A stretch of DNA of 64,000 nt from Pyxidicoccus sp. MSG2 (GCF_026626705.1 NZ_JAPNKC010000001.1:992001-1056000), one strand, 5' to 3'. Numbered from the stretch's first letter, positions 24,869 to 35,700 are shown. Translations and numbers: made by a program. Notes: a model not told the origin generated them from the letters alone.

Positions 24869-27820
24869 TCAGGAGAACAGCTCGAGCAGGTCTTCACGGG
24901 TGATGGCCGTCGCCGCGGAGGCCTCGCTCAGGGCCGCCTCGAAGATGGCGCGCTTCTTCTCCTGGAGTCCCAGGATTCGCTCCTCCACCGTTCCCTGCGA
25001 GACGAGCCGGTACACCATCACCGTCCGCTCCTGGCCGATGCGATGCGCGCGGTCCGCCGCCTGGGCCTCCACCGCCGGGTTCCACCACGGGTCCACCAGG
25101 AACACGTGGTCCGCCGCAGTGAGGTTGAGGCCCGTGCCGCCCGCCTTGAGCGACATCAGCAGCACCGGCGCGCCGCCGTCCGCCTGGAAGCGCTGCGTGA
25201 TTTCGCCGCGGTTGGGCGTCGAGCCGTCCAGCCGCTCGAAGGTGATTCCCGTCGCCTTGAGCTGCGGCTCGATGAGGTCCAGCATCGACGTCCACTGCGA
25301 GAAGACGAGCGCCTTGTGGCCCTCCGACACCGCGGTCTCGAGCGCGTCCACCAGCGTCTCCACCTTCGACGAGGTGTTGGCCCGCTGGCCCGGCACGAGC
25401 GCCGGATGGCAGGCCGCCTGGCGCAGCCGGAGCAGCGCCTCCAGCGCCTTCAGCACACTGCCGCCCTCGTTGAGCAGCGCCACGACTTCCTTGCGCGTGG
25501 CGGCCATGATGGCGTCGTAGACGGCGCGCTCGCGCTCATCCAACTGCACGTGCATCACCGACTCGATGCGCGGCGGCAGCTCGGGCGCCACGTCGCGCTT
25601 GAGGCGGCGCAGGACGAAGGGGCGAATCTTCCGGCGCAGTCCCTCGGCGGCGTCGGTGCGGCCGTCGGCAATGGGCTGTGCCACCTTGTCCTGGAAGTGC
25701 CTCCGCCCCCCGAGCAGGCCCGGGTTGGTGAAGTGCATCAGGCTCCACAGCTCCTCCAGCCGGTTCTCCAGCGGGGTGCCGCTGAGCGCCAGCCGGAAGT
25801 TGGCCTTGAAGCCGAAGGCCGCGCGCGCCACCTGGCTCTCCGGGTTCTTGATGGCCTGCGCCTCGTCCAGCACCAGCGAGTCCCAGGTGCGCGCGCCCAG
25901 CACGGCCGCGTCCAGGCGCATGATGGAGTACGTGGTGAGCGTGATGTCCGCGGCCGGGTCCAGCGCGCGGCCGGGCCCGTGGTACACGCAGACCTTGAGC
26001 GACGGGCGGAAGCGCTTCAGCTCCGCGGCCCAGTTGGGCAACACGCTGGTGGGGCACACCACGAGCGAGCCCGGCCCCAGCGCGCAGATGGTCTGCAGCG
26101 TCTTTCCGAGGCCCATGTCGTCCGCGAGGATTCCGCCCAGTCCCGCGCCGCGCAGGAAGCCCAACCAGCTCACGCCCTGGAGCTGGTAGGGGCGCAGCGT
26201 GGCGTTGAGCTCTTGCGGCAACACCGGGGCCGGCAGCTTCTCGAAGCCGGAGACGAGCGGCGCCAGCCGGTCCAGGCCCGGAGGGGGCGGCTGCTCCAGC
26301 GTCTCGCACAGCGCGGTCAGCTCCGGCAGCGCGTGGTTGGACACCTTGCCATCCGACTGCCGCGCGGCCAGCAGGTCCGCCACGCGCTGGCCGTGCTTGT
26401 CCAGCCACGCCCGGGGCAGCGGCGCCCAGCCTCCGCCGTCCAGCGGCACCAGCCCCAGCCCCTCCGTCCACGCGCGGATGACGGCGGCCGCGTCCACGGC
26501 TTTGACTTCTCCCTTCGCGCCCTCCACCTGGAACTCCAGCGTGAAGCTCACGTCCGGGACGCCCTGCCCGGTGACGCCGGACTGCACCTGGAGCTGCGGC
26601 CGGAGCTTCACGTTCGGACTCACCAGGCCCGCCGCGTCGCCGGCCAGGTCTCCGCGCCACCGACGGAGCTTGTCCGCCCAGCGCACCATCTCCGGGCCCT
26701 GCACCGTCAGCCGGCGGCCCGGCACCAGGTTCAGCTCGTCGCGCAACTGGTGGATGAGACGCTGCTCCGCGGCCTCGTCGCGCAGCGGCACCGCGCCGCG
26801 CAGGTACACCATGCGCCCGTTGTCGATGCGCACCGCGGGCGGCGCGCCGTAGACGAGCGTGGGCAGCACGGACAGGCCCGACTCCAATTGGTTCAGCTCC
26901 AGCAGGACGCGCGGCCGCAGCTCACGGTCCAGCCGAGGCAGGCGGCGGCTGCGCATGTCCACGGGGATGCGGCGGCCCAGTTCCGGGAGAATCTTCGCGG
27001 TCAGCTCGCCCACCTGCTCCACCGAGTACGTGCGGACGATGGGCAGCGACTGGAGCCACGCGCCCGTCATCTGCGTCTCCCCCAGGCGGGCCAGCGCGTC
27101 GCCGAACAGCGCCACGCCGGGGCTGACGACTTCCGTCACGCGTGGGTCCTTCGTCACCGTCACGGCAATCTGCTGGGCCCGGTCCTCCACCACGGCCCGG
27201 GGCAGGACGGGCTCGTCGGACACCGCCACCGGACGCCCGTCGAGCAGCACGTTGCGCGCGTTCTCCAGCACCTTGAGGATGGCCTCCAGCGCCTCCGGGG
27301 CCAGCGTGCCGCGCGTGCGGCGCGCCTCCAGGATGCGGTCGGCGAGGAGGTCCGCGTTCTCCACCTGGAGCGTCGCCGCCTTCGCGGGCTGCGCCACCAG
27401 CGACGTCAGGCTCCCCTCCAGGGGCTCCTCCCGGCCGTCCGCGTGCGCGAGCGCCCGGTGCAGCTCCAGGCCGCCATCCGCGCGGGTGAAGTGGTACACG
27501 ACGCGGGACCAACGGGCCGCCGCCGTCTCCAGCGGCGTCTCCTGCTTCTCCGCCTGCTGGATGGAGATGGCCGCCGCGACGACGTGCTCGCACGGGTCCA
27601 CCTGGCTGGGGCAGTCACACTCCCAGGCGTCGTCGTTCGGATAGAGGACCACCGTGAGTGCGACAGGTCGGCCCTTCGCCCGCACCCGCAACTCCAGCTC
27701 GCCCTCCTTCTGCGACTGGAGCACCACGGCTCCCGAGCGCGCGAGGTTGACGCCGTTGGACCAGATGCCCGGCTTTGCTTCCTTCCGGACGGCTTCCAGC
27801 AGTTGAGCAGTCGCTGACAT
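24869..27820 (-). CDS. SNF2-family helicase with N-terminal SWIM zinc finger
   Basis: 983 residues. A SWIM zinc finger with Cys68, Cys70, Cys77 and His79 (CDC...CEH) lies near the N-terminus. A long helical/beta region follows (about 150-530). The SNF2 ATPase has Walker [14 protein letters not shown] at about 560-575, a DEAQ-type Walker B at about 650, [16 protein letters not shown], and the C-terminal helicase core with [26 protein letters not shown] and [21 protein letters not shown]. Bacterial SNF2/RapA-like proteins remodel protein-DNA or RNA polymerase complexes; the specific role here is unknown. Only 9 bp separate its stop from fruB on the same strand, so it would be transcribed with the fructose genes. 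Confidence 0.9.
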   Translation of the reverse strand: MSATAQLLEAVRKEAKPGIWSNGVNLARSGAVVLQSQKEGELELRVRAKGRPVALTVVLYPNDDAWECDCPSQVDPCEHVVAAAISIQQAEKQETPLETAAARWSRVVYHFTRADGGLELHRALAHADGREEPLEGSLTSLVAQPAKAATLQVENADLLADRILEARRTRGTLAPEALEAILKVLENARNVLLDGRPVAVSDEPVLPRAVVEDRAQQIAVTVTKDPRVTEVVSPGVALFGDALARLGETQMTGAWLQSLPIVRTYSVEQVGELTAKILPELGRRIPVDMRSRRLPRLDRELRPRVLLELNQLESGLSVLPTLVYGAPPAVRIDNGRMVYLRGAVPLRDEAAEQRLIHQLRDELNLVPGRRLTVQGPEMVRWADKLRRWRGDLAGDAAGLVSPNVKLRPQLQVQSGVTGQGVPDVSFTLEFQVEGAKGEVKAVDAAAVIRAWTEGLGLVPLDGGGWAPLPRAWLDKHGQRVADLLAARQSDGKVSNHALPELTALCETLEQPPPPGLDRLAPLVSGFEKLPAPVLPQELNATLRPYQLQGVSWLGFLRGAGLGGILADDMGLGKTLQTICALGPGSLVVCPTSVLPNWAAELKRFRPSLKVCVYHGPGRALDPAADITLTTYSIMRLDAAVLGARTWDSLVLDEAQAIKNPESQVARAAFGFKANFRLALSGTPLENRLEELWSLMHFTNPGLLGGRRHFQDKVAQPIADGRTDAAEGLRRKIRPFVLRRLKRDVAPELPPRIESVMHVQLDERERAVYDAIMAATRKEVVALLNEGGSVLKALEALLRLRQAACHPALVPGQRANTSSKVETLVDALETAVSEGHKALVFSQWTSMLDLIEPQLKATGITFERLDGSTPNRGEITQRFQADGGAPVLLMSLKAGGTGLNLTAADHVFLVDPWWNPAVEAQAADRAHRIGQERTVMVYRLVSQGTVEERILGLQEKKRAIFEAALSEASAATAITREDLLELFS

Positions 27821-27976
27821 GGGGCGTGGTTTCCCTACCCCCCATGGGTGCGCCGCGCAACGACCATCAGGACGCCCCGGCGCCGGACAGGCGCCCCGCG
27901 AACACAGCGCGTCGCGTCGCCTGCGCGGGCGGCCCTGGTCAGCCTCGAAGACTGGCCAGGGTTCGAGCGCGGGACT

Positions 27977-30019
27977 TCAGCGACAGGACAGCCAGCTGCA
28001 CGAGCCGGACAGGCACTCCCGGCCGTACAGACAGGAGGCGCCCTTCGCCTTCTTGTTCTGGCACTTCCCCTCGTTGAGGGCGTAGCCGCAGTACCGGCCG
28101 GTGCCGCATTCCGCGTCGTTGTTGCACGTGCAGATGCCGACGGAGCCACAGGCCCCGGAGCTGCAGGTGTTGTTGACGCACTCCTGGTCGAAGCGGCACG
28201 CCTGGCCCATGTCCTTGGACTGCGGCGAGTAGTGCTCACCACACAGCACGGGATACGCCGCCTCGCGGGTGGCCTTGTCCACGTACGGGGCGACGCCGGT
28301 GGTGTCGATGTCCGCCGCCGCGTCCGCCATGCCGGTGCGCGGGCCGGACGCGCGCTCCCACGTGCGCAGGAAGGACTCCGACGAGCCGGACAGCGCGGTG
28401 GTGTTGGCGCCCACGCGGCCCAGGTCCTTCAAGAGGTCCGGCAGCAGTCCCACGTGCGCGAGGCCGAACTCGTCGAAGCCGGTGCCCAGGCGCGCCGGGC
28501 CGCCCAGCGTCTGCTGACGGGACTGCGCGTCCGCCTCCGCCTGGAAGCCCGCCGAGCACGCGCCGTTGTCACCGAAGCGCGGCCGCGTCTGCTGGATGAA
28601 GCCGTTGAGGTCCGCGCCGAAGGCCATGGACACCTTGAGGCCCTGGCGGCCGAACTCGTACGCCTGCGCCAGCGAGCGCGTGGAGCCCTGGCAGTTGTTG
28701 GCCACGCCGGACTTCGTGTACGCGCGCGTCTCGTCGTGCGCGGTGCGCAGGCCGAACATGCCGCCCGTCTGCCGCACGTATTTCACTGCCCACGCGGGCG
28801 TCGTCTTCTCATTGTCCGCCAGCTTGGGGTTCATCACCTCGCGGAAGTGCCCGTGGGAGATGACCAGCGGGTAGTAGGCGTTCGCCTGGGCAACGGCGTA
28901 GGCGTCCTGCAGGCCCTTCTCGGACACGTGCGCCACGTCGATGATCATGCCCTTGGACATCATCGCCTGGAGCAGCGCCTTGCCGTCCGCGGTGAGGCCG
29001 CGGGTGTTGCGGCAGTTGCCGGCGGCGTCCCGGTACACGTCGAAGCCGAGCGTGAAGGTGTCCGTCGTCACGCCGCAGTCGTAGTCGATGTGGCAGTTCT
29101 CCAGGAACTGCGCCGCCTGGAAGATGGGGTTGTGCAGCGCCGCGCCGCCGAAGCGGTTGTCCAATTGGTGCACCGGCTGGAGCGAGCGGACACCCAGCGC
29201 GTAGAAGCGGTCCAGCTCCGTGCGCCAGTCCTTGGTGCCGAACAGCTTGCTGGCTTCGATGGAGAGCACCATCGCCAGCCGGCCGGAGTTGATGATGGTG
29301 CGCGCGTGCGCGGGCGACAGGGCAATCTCCACCCAGTCGTTGTTGGCGTCGAAGGTGCGCGCCATCTGGAGCTGGAGCTCCACGTCCGCCATCTCGTCGC
29401 ACGGGCGCTTGATGTTGTCGTACGGCAGCGCCTTGCAGAGGAACTCGTTGCTGACCAGCGACACCATCACCAGGGACATGCCGCCCTGGTACGCCTGCTT
29501 GAGCCAGCCCTGCCACGACTGTTGATGCGCAATCGTGTCCCAGCGAGGCCACTGCGTGTTCACCGTGGCACGGCCCAGGTGGACGCCGGTGTCGCCCTCG
29601 GTGCCCTCAATCTTGCCGATGTACTCGGAGGCCACCGCGCCGCCGATGCCGAAGAACGCGGAGAGGATGGGCACACCGCTCAGGTCCACGCTGCCGGAGT
29701 TGGGACACAAATCCAGCATGTTGCTCAGGTCCATGCGGACTCGGGCGTGGTCGCTCTCCGGAAGTCCGCCGTCACAGCTCGCGAGCGTGCCCAGGTGGCT
29801 GCCGTGGAACCAGCCGCCGCCGAAGGCCTCCTCCGCGAACATGTGGTGGTGCAGCTCCGCGAAGCCCGGTACCGCGAGCGCCTGGGTGGCGGCGGCGGTG
29901 GGCTCGGGGGCGGCGACGGGGAGGGACGACTCCTCCTCCACCGGGCCGCAGCCCAGGCCGAGGGTGAAGGACAGGGCGGCCAGCACTCCATGGCTGGCCA
30001 GGCGGTGATTCACGCGCAT
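27977..30019 (-). CDS. Membrane-dipeptidase-like (M19-type) lipoprotein with Cys-rich tail
   Basis: 680 residues. A signal peptide with lipobox LGLGC (Cys24) and a Pro/Ala linker is followed by an amidohydrolase-fold domain resembling peptidase M19. Candidate metal ligands are the HHHM cluster at residues 57-60 (in place of the usual HxD), the glutamate in VLSIEASKLF, and the two histidines in IIDVAHVSEKG and LVISHGHFREV. A FGADLNGF segment matches the late GSDFDG of M19. The last 80 residues form a cysteine-rich domain with eight or more pairs (CRFDQECVNNTC, CTCNNDAECGTGRYC), resembling Dickkopf-type modules common in myxobacterial surface proteins. Long loops make it far larger than classic dipeptidases. 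Substrate unknown. Confidence 0.75.
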   Translation of the reverse strand: MRVNHRLASHGVLAALSFTLGLGCGPVEEESSLPVAAPEPTAAATQALAVPGFAELHHHMFAEEAFGGGWFHGSHLGTLASCDGGLPESDHARVRMDLSNMLDLCPNSGSVDLSGVPILSAFFGIGGAVASEYIGKIEGTEGDTGVHLGRATVNTQWPRWDTIAHQQSWQGWLKQAYQGGMSLVMVSLVSNEFLCKALPYDNIKRPCDEMADVELQLQMARTFDANNDWVEIALSPAHARTIINSGRLAMVLSIEASKLFGTKDWRTELDRFYALGVRSLQPVHQLDNRFGGAALHNPIFQAAQFLENCHIDYDCGVTTDTFTLGFDVYRDAAGNCRNTRGLTADGKALLQAMMSKGMIIDVAHVSEKGLQDAYAVAQANAYYPLVISHGHFREVMNPKLADNEKTTPAWAVKYVRQTGGMFGLRTAHDETRAYTKSGVANNCQGSTRSLAQAYEFGRQGLKVSMAFGADLNGFIQQTRPRFGDNGACSAGFQAEADAQSRQQTLGGPARLGTGFDEFGLAHVGLLPDLLKDLGRVGANTTALSGSSESFLRTWERASGPRTGMADAAADIDTTGVAPYVDKATREAAYPVLCGEHYSPQSKDMGQACRFDQECVNNTCSSGACGSVGICTCNNDAECGTGRYCGYALNEGKCQNKKAKGASCLYGRECLSGSCSWLSCR

Positions 30020-30261
30020 GACGAGACTCCCTTCTCACTCCGAGAGACGAACGGAGCCCACCCTCTTAGTGGAATGCGCCTGGAAAGACACGCCAGGCCC
30101 GCAAAACGAGTTCAGTTTGATGGAACAATTTTGTTGTTTCGGTGCATCGGGCTGCGACGTCGCGCGGCTCGTTTCGTTCTTTTGTTGAAGCGTTGGCGGG
30201 GGGACGCAGGGCCCAAGGGAGGGCGCTGTGTATGGCCTCGGCTCGCTCGCACGAGGGACAC

Positions 30262-31296
30262 ATGCACAACCACCGAATCTTCTCGCTCCTCACCGCGGCA
30301 GTGCTCGGGCTGGGCACGCAGGCCCAGGCCGTTCCCACCCCCACTGTCCCGCGCACGGCGGCCACCGCGGCCCGCCCGCTGCGCATCCTCCTGACGACGG
30401 ACGACGGCATCAACGGCGCGGGGATGCGCATCCTGCGGGACACGCTGTGTGCCGCAGGCCATGAGGTGACGGTGGTGGCGCCGTCGGCGGACCGCAGCGG
30501 CACCAGCGGCGCGCTCACGCTCAACGCGGTGATGCGGACGACGCGCGGGACGTTCCCCTGCGGCACGGGGACGGGGGCGTCGTGGGCGCTGACGGGGACG
30601 CCGGCGGACTCGGTGTTGTTTGGACTGTCCGTGGTTTTCGGCGCGCAGAAGCCGGACCTGGTGATTTCGGGCATCAACTACGGGCAGAACGTGGGCCGTG
30701 CGGTGAATCACTCGGGCACGGTGGGTGCTGCGGTGGCGGGAGCGGAGGAAGGGGTTCCGTCCATCGCGGTGAGCATCGGGCTCAACCTGGCGGACTCGGG
30801 GACGGGGTTCTCCCAGACGCTGGCGGCGGCGCCCACGGTGGCGACCTACGTGAAGGACCTGGCCGAGCAGCTCCGGGACACGGCGGGCCGGGACGGGCGC
30901 CTGCTGCCGGACCGGATTGCCCTCAACGTGAACTACCCCGTGGTGCTGGACGAGGCCGGCCAGTTCGACGCGTCGCAGGTGGGCGGGCCGAGCGTGACGT
31001 TCATCGGCCACGCGGAGGTGGTGCGTCCGACGTACCTGCCCGTCCCGAACACGCCGGACACCTATATTTCGCAGGGCCCCATCTGCGGGCTCTCCACCGC
31101 GTGCGCTCCGGAGACGGAAGCGGGCGCGGACACCACCGCGCTGGAGGAGGGAGAAATTTCGATGACCCCCATCGCCGTGGACGGTACGGAGCCCCCGTCG
31201 CTGCGGCCGCTGCTGAAGGTGCGGCTGCGGAAGCAGTCACCGTTCGGGCCCGTCGTTCCGTTCAAGGCTGGCGGGCCACCGTCAGCGGGTTGGTAG
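30262..31296 (+). CDS. surE: SurE-type 5'/3'-nucleotidase, exported form
   Basis: 344 residues from the ATG at 30262, preceded by GAGGGA. Residues 1-23 are a signal peptide (MHNHRIFSLLTAAVLGLGTQAQA), unusual for SurE, which is cytoplasmic in E. coli. The SurE domain starts at residue 40 with RILLTTDDGINGAGM. The acidic pair Asp47-Asp48 is kept, but the preceding asparagine of the usual NDDG is Thr. The phosphate-binding serine is in ADRSGTSGALT, and ISGINYGQNVG supplies the metal-binding asparagine. The enzyme would remove phosphate from nucleotides outside the cytoplasm, possibly as nutrient scavenging. The 3' end overlaps the convergent immunity-like gene by 15 nt. Confidence 0.85.
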   Translation: MHNHRIFSLLTAAVLGLGTQAQAVPTPTVPRTAATAARPLRILLTTDDGINGAGMRILRDTLCAAGHEVTVVAPSADRSGTSGALTLNAVMRTTRGTFPCGTGTGASWALTGTPADSVLFGLSVVFGAQKPDLVISGINYGQNVGRAVNHSGTVGAAVAGAEEGVPSIAVSIGLNLADSGTGFSQTLAAAPTVATYVKDLAEQLRDTAGRDGRLLPDRIALNVNYPVVLDEAGQFDASQVGGPSVTFIGHAEVVRPTYLPVPNTPDTYISQGPICGLSTACAPETEAGADTTALEEGEISMTPIAVDGTEPPSLRPLLKVRLRKQSPFGPVVPFKAGGPPSAGW

Positions 31297-32007
31297 CTCG
31301 CGGAAGGCGATGCCGTCCAATTCCAGGCGGCGCACCGTCTCCATGAACCGCTCGGTGCCGACAATCACTGTGGAGAAGTTGCCCACGCGGAACAGGTCCA
31401 GTTCCGTGGGCAGCGATGCCGCGTCCAGGATGGGTTCCTCTGGCAGTCGGAAGGCGTGCCGACCACAGGTCGGGCACGGTTGAGGGACTTCCGGGGGAAT
31501 GCAGTCCGGGTGGAGCCGACCGTGCGGCTCAATCTGTAGCTCCAGCACATCTGGCGGGTTCTTCTGACGGAATCGCAGCTCTGTTCGGCAGCCCAGCAGT
31601 CCGCGCACGCCTTCCGCCTGGAGGCGTTCCAGTGCCTCCCGAAGCACCAGCCATGTGATGTCCCCCTGTGAGGTGAACGGGCCGAACTTCCCGGAGGCAC
31701 GGCCCACCAGCGGGCCGAAAGTCGTTCCCGGAGGCAACCAGGCATTGGGGGGCGCAAGAGGGCGCACCAGTTCTCGCAGTCGCGCGAACTCAGAAAAGGG
31801 CTCGGGTCTTGCCTCCTCGAACTCCTTTCGCTCCGGCAGTTGCGACAGGTCCACGGCGGGATACTGGTGCCCGGCAACTCCCCAGATAGCTCCGCAGGTG
31901 TGGCAGTTCGCGCCGGGCAACCCCCACTTGTGCGCGGCGTCGAACTCCCCGCTATAGCGCTCTCGAACCACTGCTTCGTCCTGTAGCAACTCAAAAAACC
32001 GAACCAT
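31282..32007 (-). CDS. Double-CXXCG immunity-type protein (SitI6-like)
   Basis: 241 residues, no signal peptide. It contains two CXXCG motifs, CHTCGAIWG near residue 35-43 and CPTCGRHAF near residue 180, which define the Myxococcus double-CXXCG paralogous family (gmx_para_CXXCG). Members next to SitA6-type lipoproteins are annotated as SitI6 immunity proteins of the swarm-inhibition toxin system. The gene begins 6 bp after the stop of the upstream lipoprotein toxin candidate, with GAGGA three bases before the ATG, so the pair is co-translated. Codon use is less G/C-biased than in surrounding genes. Expected role: cytoplasmic protein that binds and neutralises the cognate toxin; the cysteines probably bind zinc. 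Confidence 0.8.
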   Translation of the reverse strand: MVRFFELLQDEAVVRERYSGEFDAAHKWGLPGANCHTCGAIWGVAGHQYPAVDLSQLPERKEFEEARPEPFSEFARLRELVRPLAPPNAWLPPGTTFGPLVGRASGKFGPFTSQGDITWLVLREALERLQAEGVRGLLGCRTELRFRQKNPPDVLELQIEPHGRLHPDCIPPEVPQPCPTCGRHAFRLPEEPILDAASLPTELDLFRVGNFSTVIVGTERFMETVRRLELDGIAFRELPTR

Positions 32008-32013
32008 CGGTCC

Positions 32014-32679
32014 TCACGTTCCCGGGCGGGAATAATAGGGCTTGATGGGTCCACCGATGAGTTCGAAGCGATGAATCAGCTCCCCCGCGTGCTTGTAGAT
32101 CTCCATGGGGGTCGCAATTTCGTTCTGCCTCCTGAAATGTCGCCATGCGTTGTTCCATGGGCCCCCACGCGCGCCGTCGTGAATTCGTCTGTGAAGCTCG
32201 TACGGGATGGGCATCGTGTAGTCGTGTATCTTGACGCCCCGCTGCGCGAACCACCTCGCAAGGTCATCCGCCTGGGGAAATATGTGGTGCTTCTCCCATC
32301 GGCCGGGCGCGAGCTGATGTGAAGGAGGGATGACCCGGTCGGGACCACCGTTCCAGTTGGGGAACACCATGACGGCGCCACGCGGAAGGCCCTGCACGCC
32401 TCCCCAATTTCGCCGAGGCCCCATGCCCGGAGCGGCGGCCGCCGCAGGCGGGCGCGAAGGAGGAAACCGCGCCAGTTCGACGTCACCGGACAGCTCCCCG
32501 CAGCGGTAGAAGCCACAGGCATCTCCCAGACACAGGAGCGTAACGCACTGGTCGTCATCAGGCGCGGGGCACTCCACTGCCGCCTCTGCCGAGGCCCGCT
32601 GCATGGGGGGTTGGACAGTGGAGCAGGCCTGCCACAACACGGCAAACACCAGGAGCCAGAGCGCACAAAGGGTTCGCAT
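32014..32679 (-). CDS. Polymorphic toxin lipoprotein (SitA6/DUF2380-like) with HNH-like C-terminus
   Basis: 221 residues from the ATG at 32677-32679. An upstream in-frame TTG at 32688 is less likely. The signal peptide has lipobox VLWQAC. A cysteine-rich N-terminal segment (CPAPDDDQCVTLLCLGDACGFYRC) resembles the delivery half of SitA lipoproteins. A Pro/Ala linker leads to a C-terminal domain with EKHHIFPQ (His131-His132), IPYELHRRIH and WNNAWRHF, which fit an HNH/endonuclease-VII-type nuclease. It matches the DUF2380/TIGR02269 Myxococcus lipoprotein family as recalled. Known SitA toxins move between kin cells by TraAB outer-membrane exchange and kill recipients lacking the immunity partner. 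Nuclease activity and transfer are inferred here. Confidence 0.8.
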   Translation of the reverse strand: MRTLCALWLLVFAVLWQACSTVQPPMQRASAEAAVECPAPDDDQCVTLLCLGDACGFYRCGELSGDVELARFPPSRPPAAAAAPGMGPRRNWGGVQGLPRGAVMVFPNWNGGPDRVIPPSHQLAPGRWEKHHIFPQADDLARWFAQRGVKIHDYTMPIPYELHRRIHDGARGGPWNNAWRHFRRQNEIATPMEIYKHAGELIHRFELIGGPIKPYYSRPGT

Positions 32680-32722
32680 GAGCGCCAAACCCTACCATCC
32701 AGCTCCACATCGACAACTCTCA

Positions 32723-35700
32723 TCACACCCGACGGAAAACGACAGCGCCACTGTCTGTCTTTGACACTCCGAGCGGCAGCTCCACGATGAACGTCGCCCC
32801 ACCGCCCGGAGTGTCCTCGACGGAGATGGTGCCACCGTGCGCCTCCACGATGACCCGCGCCGTCCACAGCCCCAATCCCAGTCCACTGTGATGCCGCGTG
32901 GACACGGCCCGCTCGAAGCGCTCGAAGATGCGCGCGCGGTCCTCGGGCCTGATGCCCATGCCATGGTCCACGACGCCCAGTCGTGCCGTGTCCCCTCGCC
33001 TGTCGAGGTGCACCTCCACCGCCCTGCCCTGCCCGTACGCCGCCGCGTTCTGCAGGAGCCCCGTGAGCACCTGCCCCAGCCGCGCCGGGTCCACGTGGCC
33101 CAGCAGCCCGCGCTCCGCGTGGACCTCCAGCGGTGTCCCCGTGCGCTTCAACTCGTCGCGCACATGCGCCACCGTGTCCAGCACCAGCGCCCCCAGGTCC
33201 GTCTCGCCCAGGGACAACTTGAACCGACCCGTGGTGATGAGCGTCACGTCGAGCATCCGCTCCAGCAGCACATGCAGGCGCCGCACCTGTCGGCCCGCGG
33301 CCACCAGCTTCTCGGAGACGTGCGCTCGCGACTCCGGACTGAGTCCCTTGTCAATGAGCTCCAGGTTCAACCGGAACGCGGCCAGCGGCGTCTTCAATTC
33401 ATGGCTCGCGGCGGAGAGGAACTCGTCCCGGGCCCGCACCGCCTCCCGCAGGGACGCCTCCAGCGCCTCGTGGGCCGCCACCTCCTGCCGCACCCGCGAC
33501 AACTCCAGCGCGGACCGCACCCTCGCCCGCAGCTCCCTGGCGCTGAAGGGCTTCACCAGGTAGTCGTCCGCGCCCGCCTCCAGCCCCTCCACCGTCGCGT
33601 CCTCGCCCACGCGCGCGGACAGCAGGATGATGGGCAGCGTCCGCGTGCGCGCCTCCGCCCGCAGCTCCCTCACCAGCGCCAGCCCGTCCAGCCCCGGCAT
33701 CATCACGTCGGAGAGGATGAGGTCCGGCCGCCACTCGCGCGCCCGCGCCAGCGCGGCGCTCCCGTCCCCCACCGCCTCCACCCGTGAGCCATCCTGCCGC
33801 AGCAACCCGGTGACGTACGTGCGCAGGTCCGCGTTGTCGTCCGCCACCAGGATGCGCGCCCCCGCCAGCACCGAGCGCTCCCCGGATGGAACCTCGAGAA
33901 CCGCGGTCGGCGCGTCGGACGGCACACCGGTGGACAGCGACCAGTGCCGCGCCTCCTCGACGAAGGGTGCCGCCTCGGCGGCGACGGGAAGCAGCACCGC
34001 CGGAGCGACGCTCTCCCCGGGCCGCTGTGCCTGGGAGATGGGGAGGCGCACGGTGAAGGTACTGCCCTCGCCCATCCGGCTCGCCACCGCCACCGTGCCG
34101 CCGTGGAGCTTCACCAGCTCGCGCACCAGTGACAGGCCAATGCCCGTGCCCTCGTGGCTGCGCCCGCGCGTGGTCCGCACCCGGTAGAAGCGCTCGAAGA
34201 GGCGCGGGAGCGCGTCCTCGGGGATGCCCACGCCGGTGTCCCGCACGGAGAGCACGGCGTGCGCGTCCTCCCAGCGCAGCGACACCTGAATCTCTCCCTG
34301 GTGCGTGTACTTCACCGCGTTGGAGAGCAGGTTGAACACGACCTTCTCCCACATCTCCGGGTCCACCGGGACGGGCGCGGGCAGCGGCGGGCAGTCCACG
34401 CGCAGCCGCAGCCCGGCGTGCTCCGCGGCCGGCAGGAAGGCACCCGCCAGGCTCGCGGTGAAGGCGGCCAGGTCCGTGGGCACGAGGGTCGCCTGCGCGC
34501 GCCCCGCCTCCAGGCGGGAGAAGTCGAGCAGGCCGTTCACCATCTTCGAGAGGCGCAGGACGTTGCGCCACATCATCTCCAGCCGCTCGCCCGTGAGCGG
34601 CTTCGACGCGTCCGTGCGGGCGTCCTCCACCGGCCCCAGCAGCAGCGTCAGCGGCGTGCGGAACTCGTGGCTGAGGTTGGAGAAGAACGCCGTCTTCGCC
34701 CGGTCCAGCTCCGCCAGCGCCGAGGCCCGGCGGCGCTCGTCCGCGTAGGCCGTCGCGTTCGCGATGGCCGCCGTCACGTGCTCGCTCACCAATTCGAAGA
34801 AGGCGCGGTACCGCTCGTCGAGCGCCCGCCGCGGGCTGACGCCGGCCACCAGGAAGCCGTGAGCCGTGTCCGTTCCCGCCTTCACCAGCGGGAGTACCAC
34901 GGCGGTGTGCGCGGGCTCGGGGCACGTGCCGCCCGGCAGCGTGCCGAAGCGCGGGAGCACGTCCGTCACGACCTGCAGTTGCCGCGTCCGCAGCGCCCGC
35001 GCGAGCGGCCAGCCCGCCTCTTCGCCCGGCTCCCGCAGGTCGACCTCGGTGGGCGCGCCGGACTGTCCCGGGGAGAGTCCGACACAGGCGGCGAGCCGCG
35101 CGCTCCGCCCGTCTGCCTCGTGGAGGTACAGCAGCGCGAACGGGACGTCGGTGGGATTCTTCGAGCAGATGGCCGCGGCGACCTCGAGCGTCCCGTCCAC
35201 GGTCCTCGCGTCGGACACCTGCCGCGCCAGCGCGCGCAGCGTCGCGAGCCGCCGCTCTGCCTCCACTCGCTCCGTCGTCTCGGCCACCACCGCGAGCATG
35301 CCCCCGACGCCTCCGGACTCGTCGCGGATGGGGCTGTACGCAATCGTGAACCAGCAGTTCTCGAGGTAGCCGCTCCGGTCCAACGGGATGAGCAGGTCCT
35401 CCAGGCCGACCGACTCCCCCCGCCGCGTCCGCTCGAACAGGGGCCCCACGACGGACCACGACTCGGGGAAGATGTCCCGAGCCGGAATGCCCAGCGCGGT
35501 CGGGTGCTTGTTGCCGATGATGGGCCGGTAGTGGTCGTTGTAGAAGAAGCGGAACTCCGGCCCCCACGCCACCACCATCGCGAACTGCGACGGAAGCATC
35601 ATGCTGATGGCGGTCCGGAGGCTCTGGGGCCAGGACGAGACCGGGCCCGACTCCGTCTTCCCCCAGTCGGTGGAGCGCATCAACGCCCCCACCTCGCCGC

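Noticed and set aside
23789..27817. 1342-residue plus-strand frame opposite FruB and SNF2
   Set aside because: Same antisense artefact of high GC; crosses the junction between two real genes.
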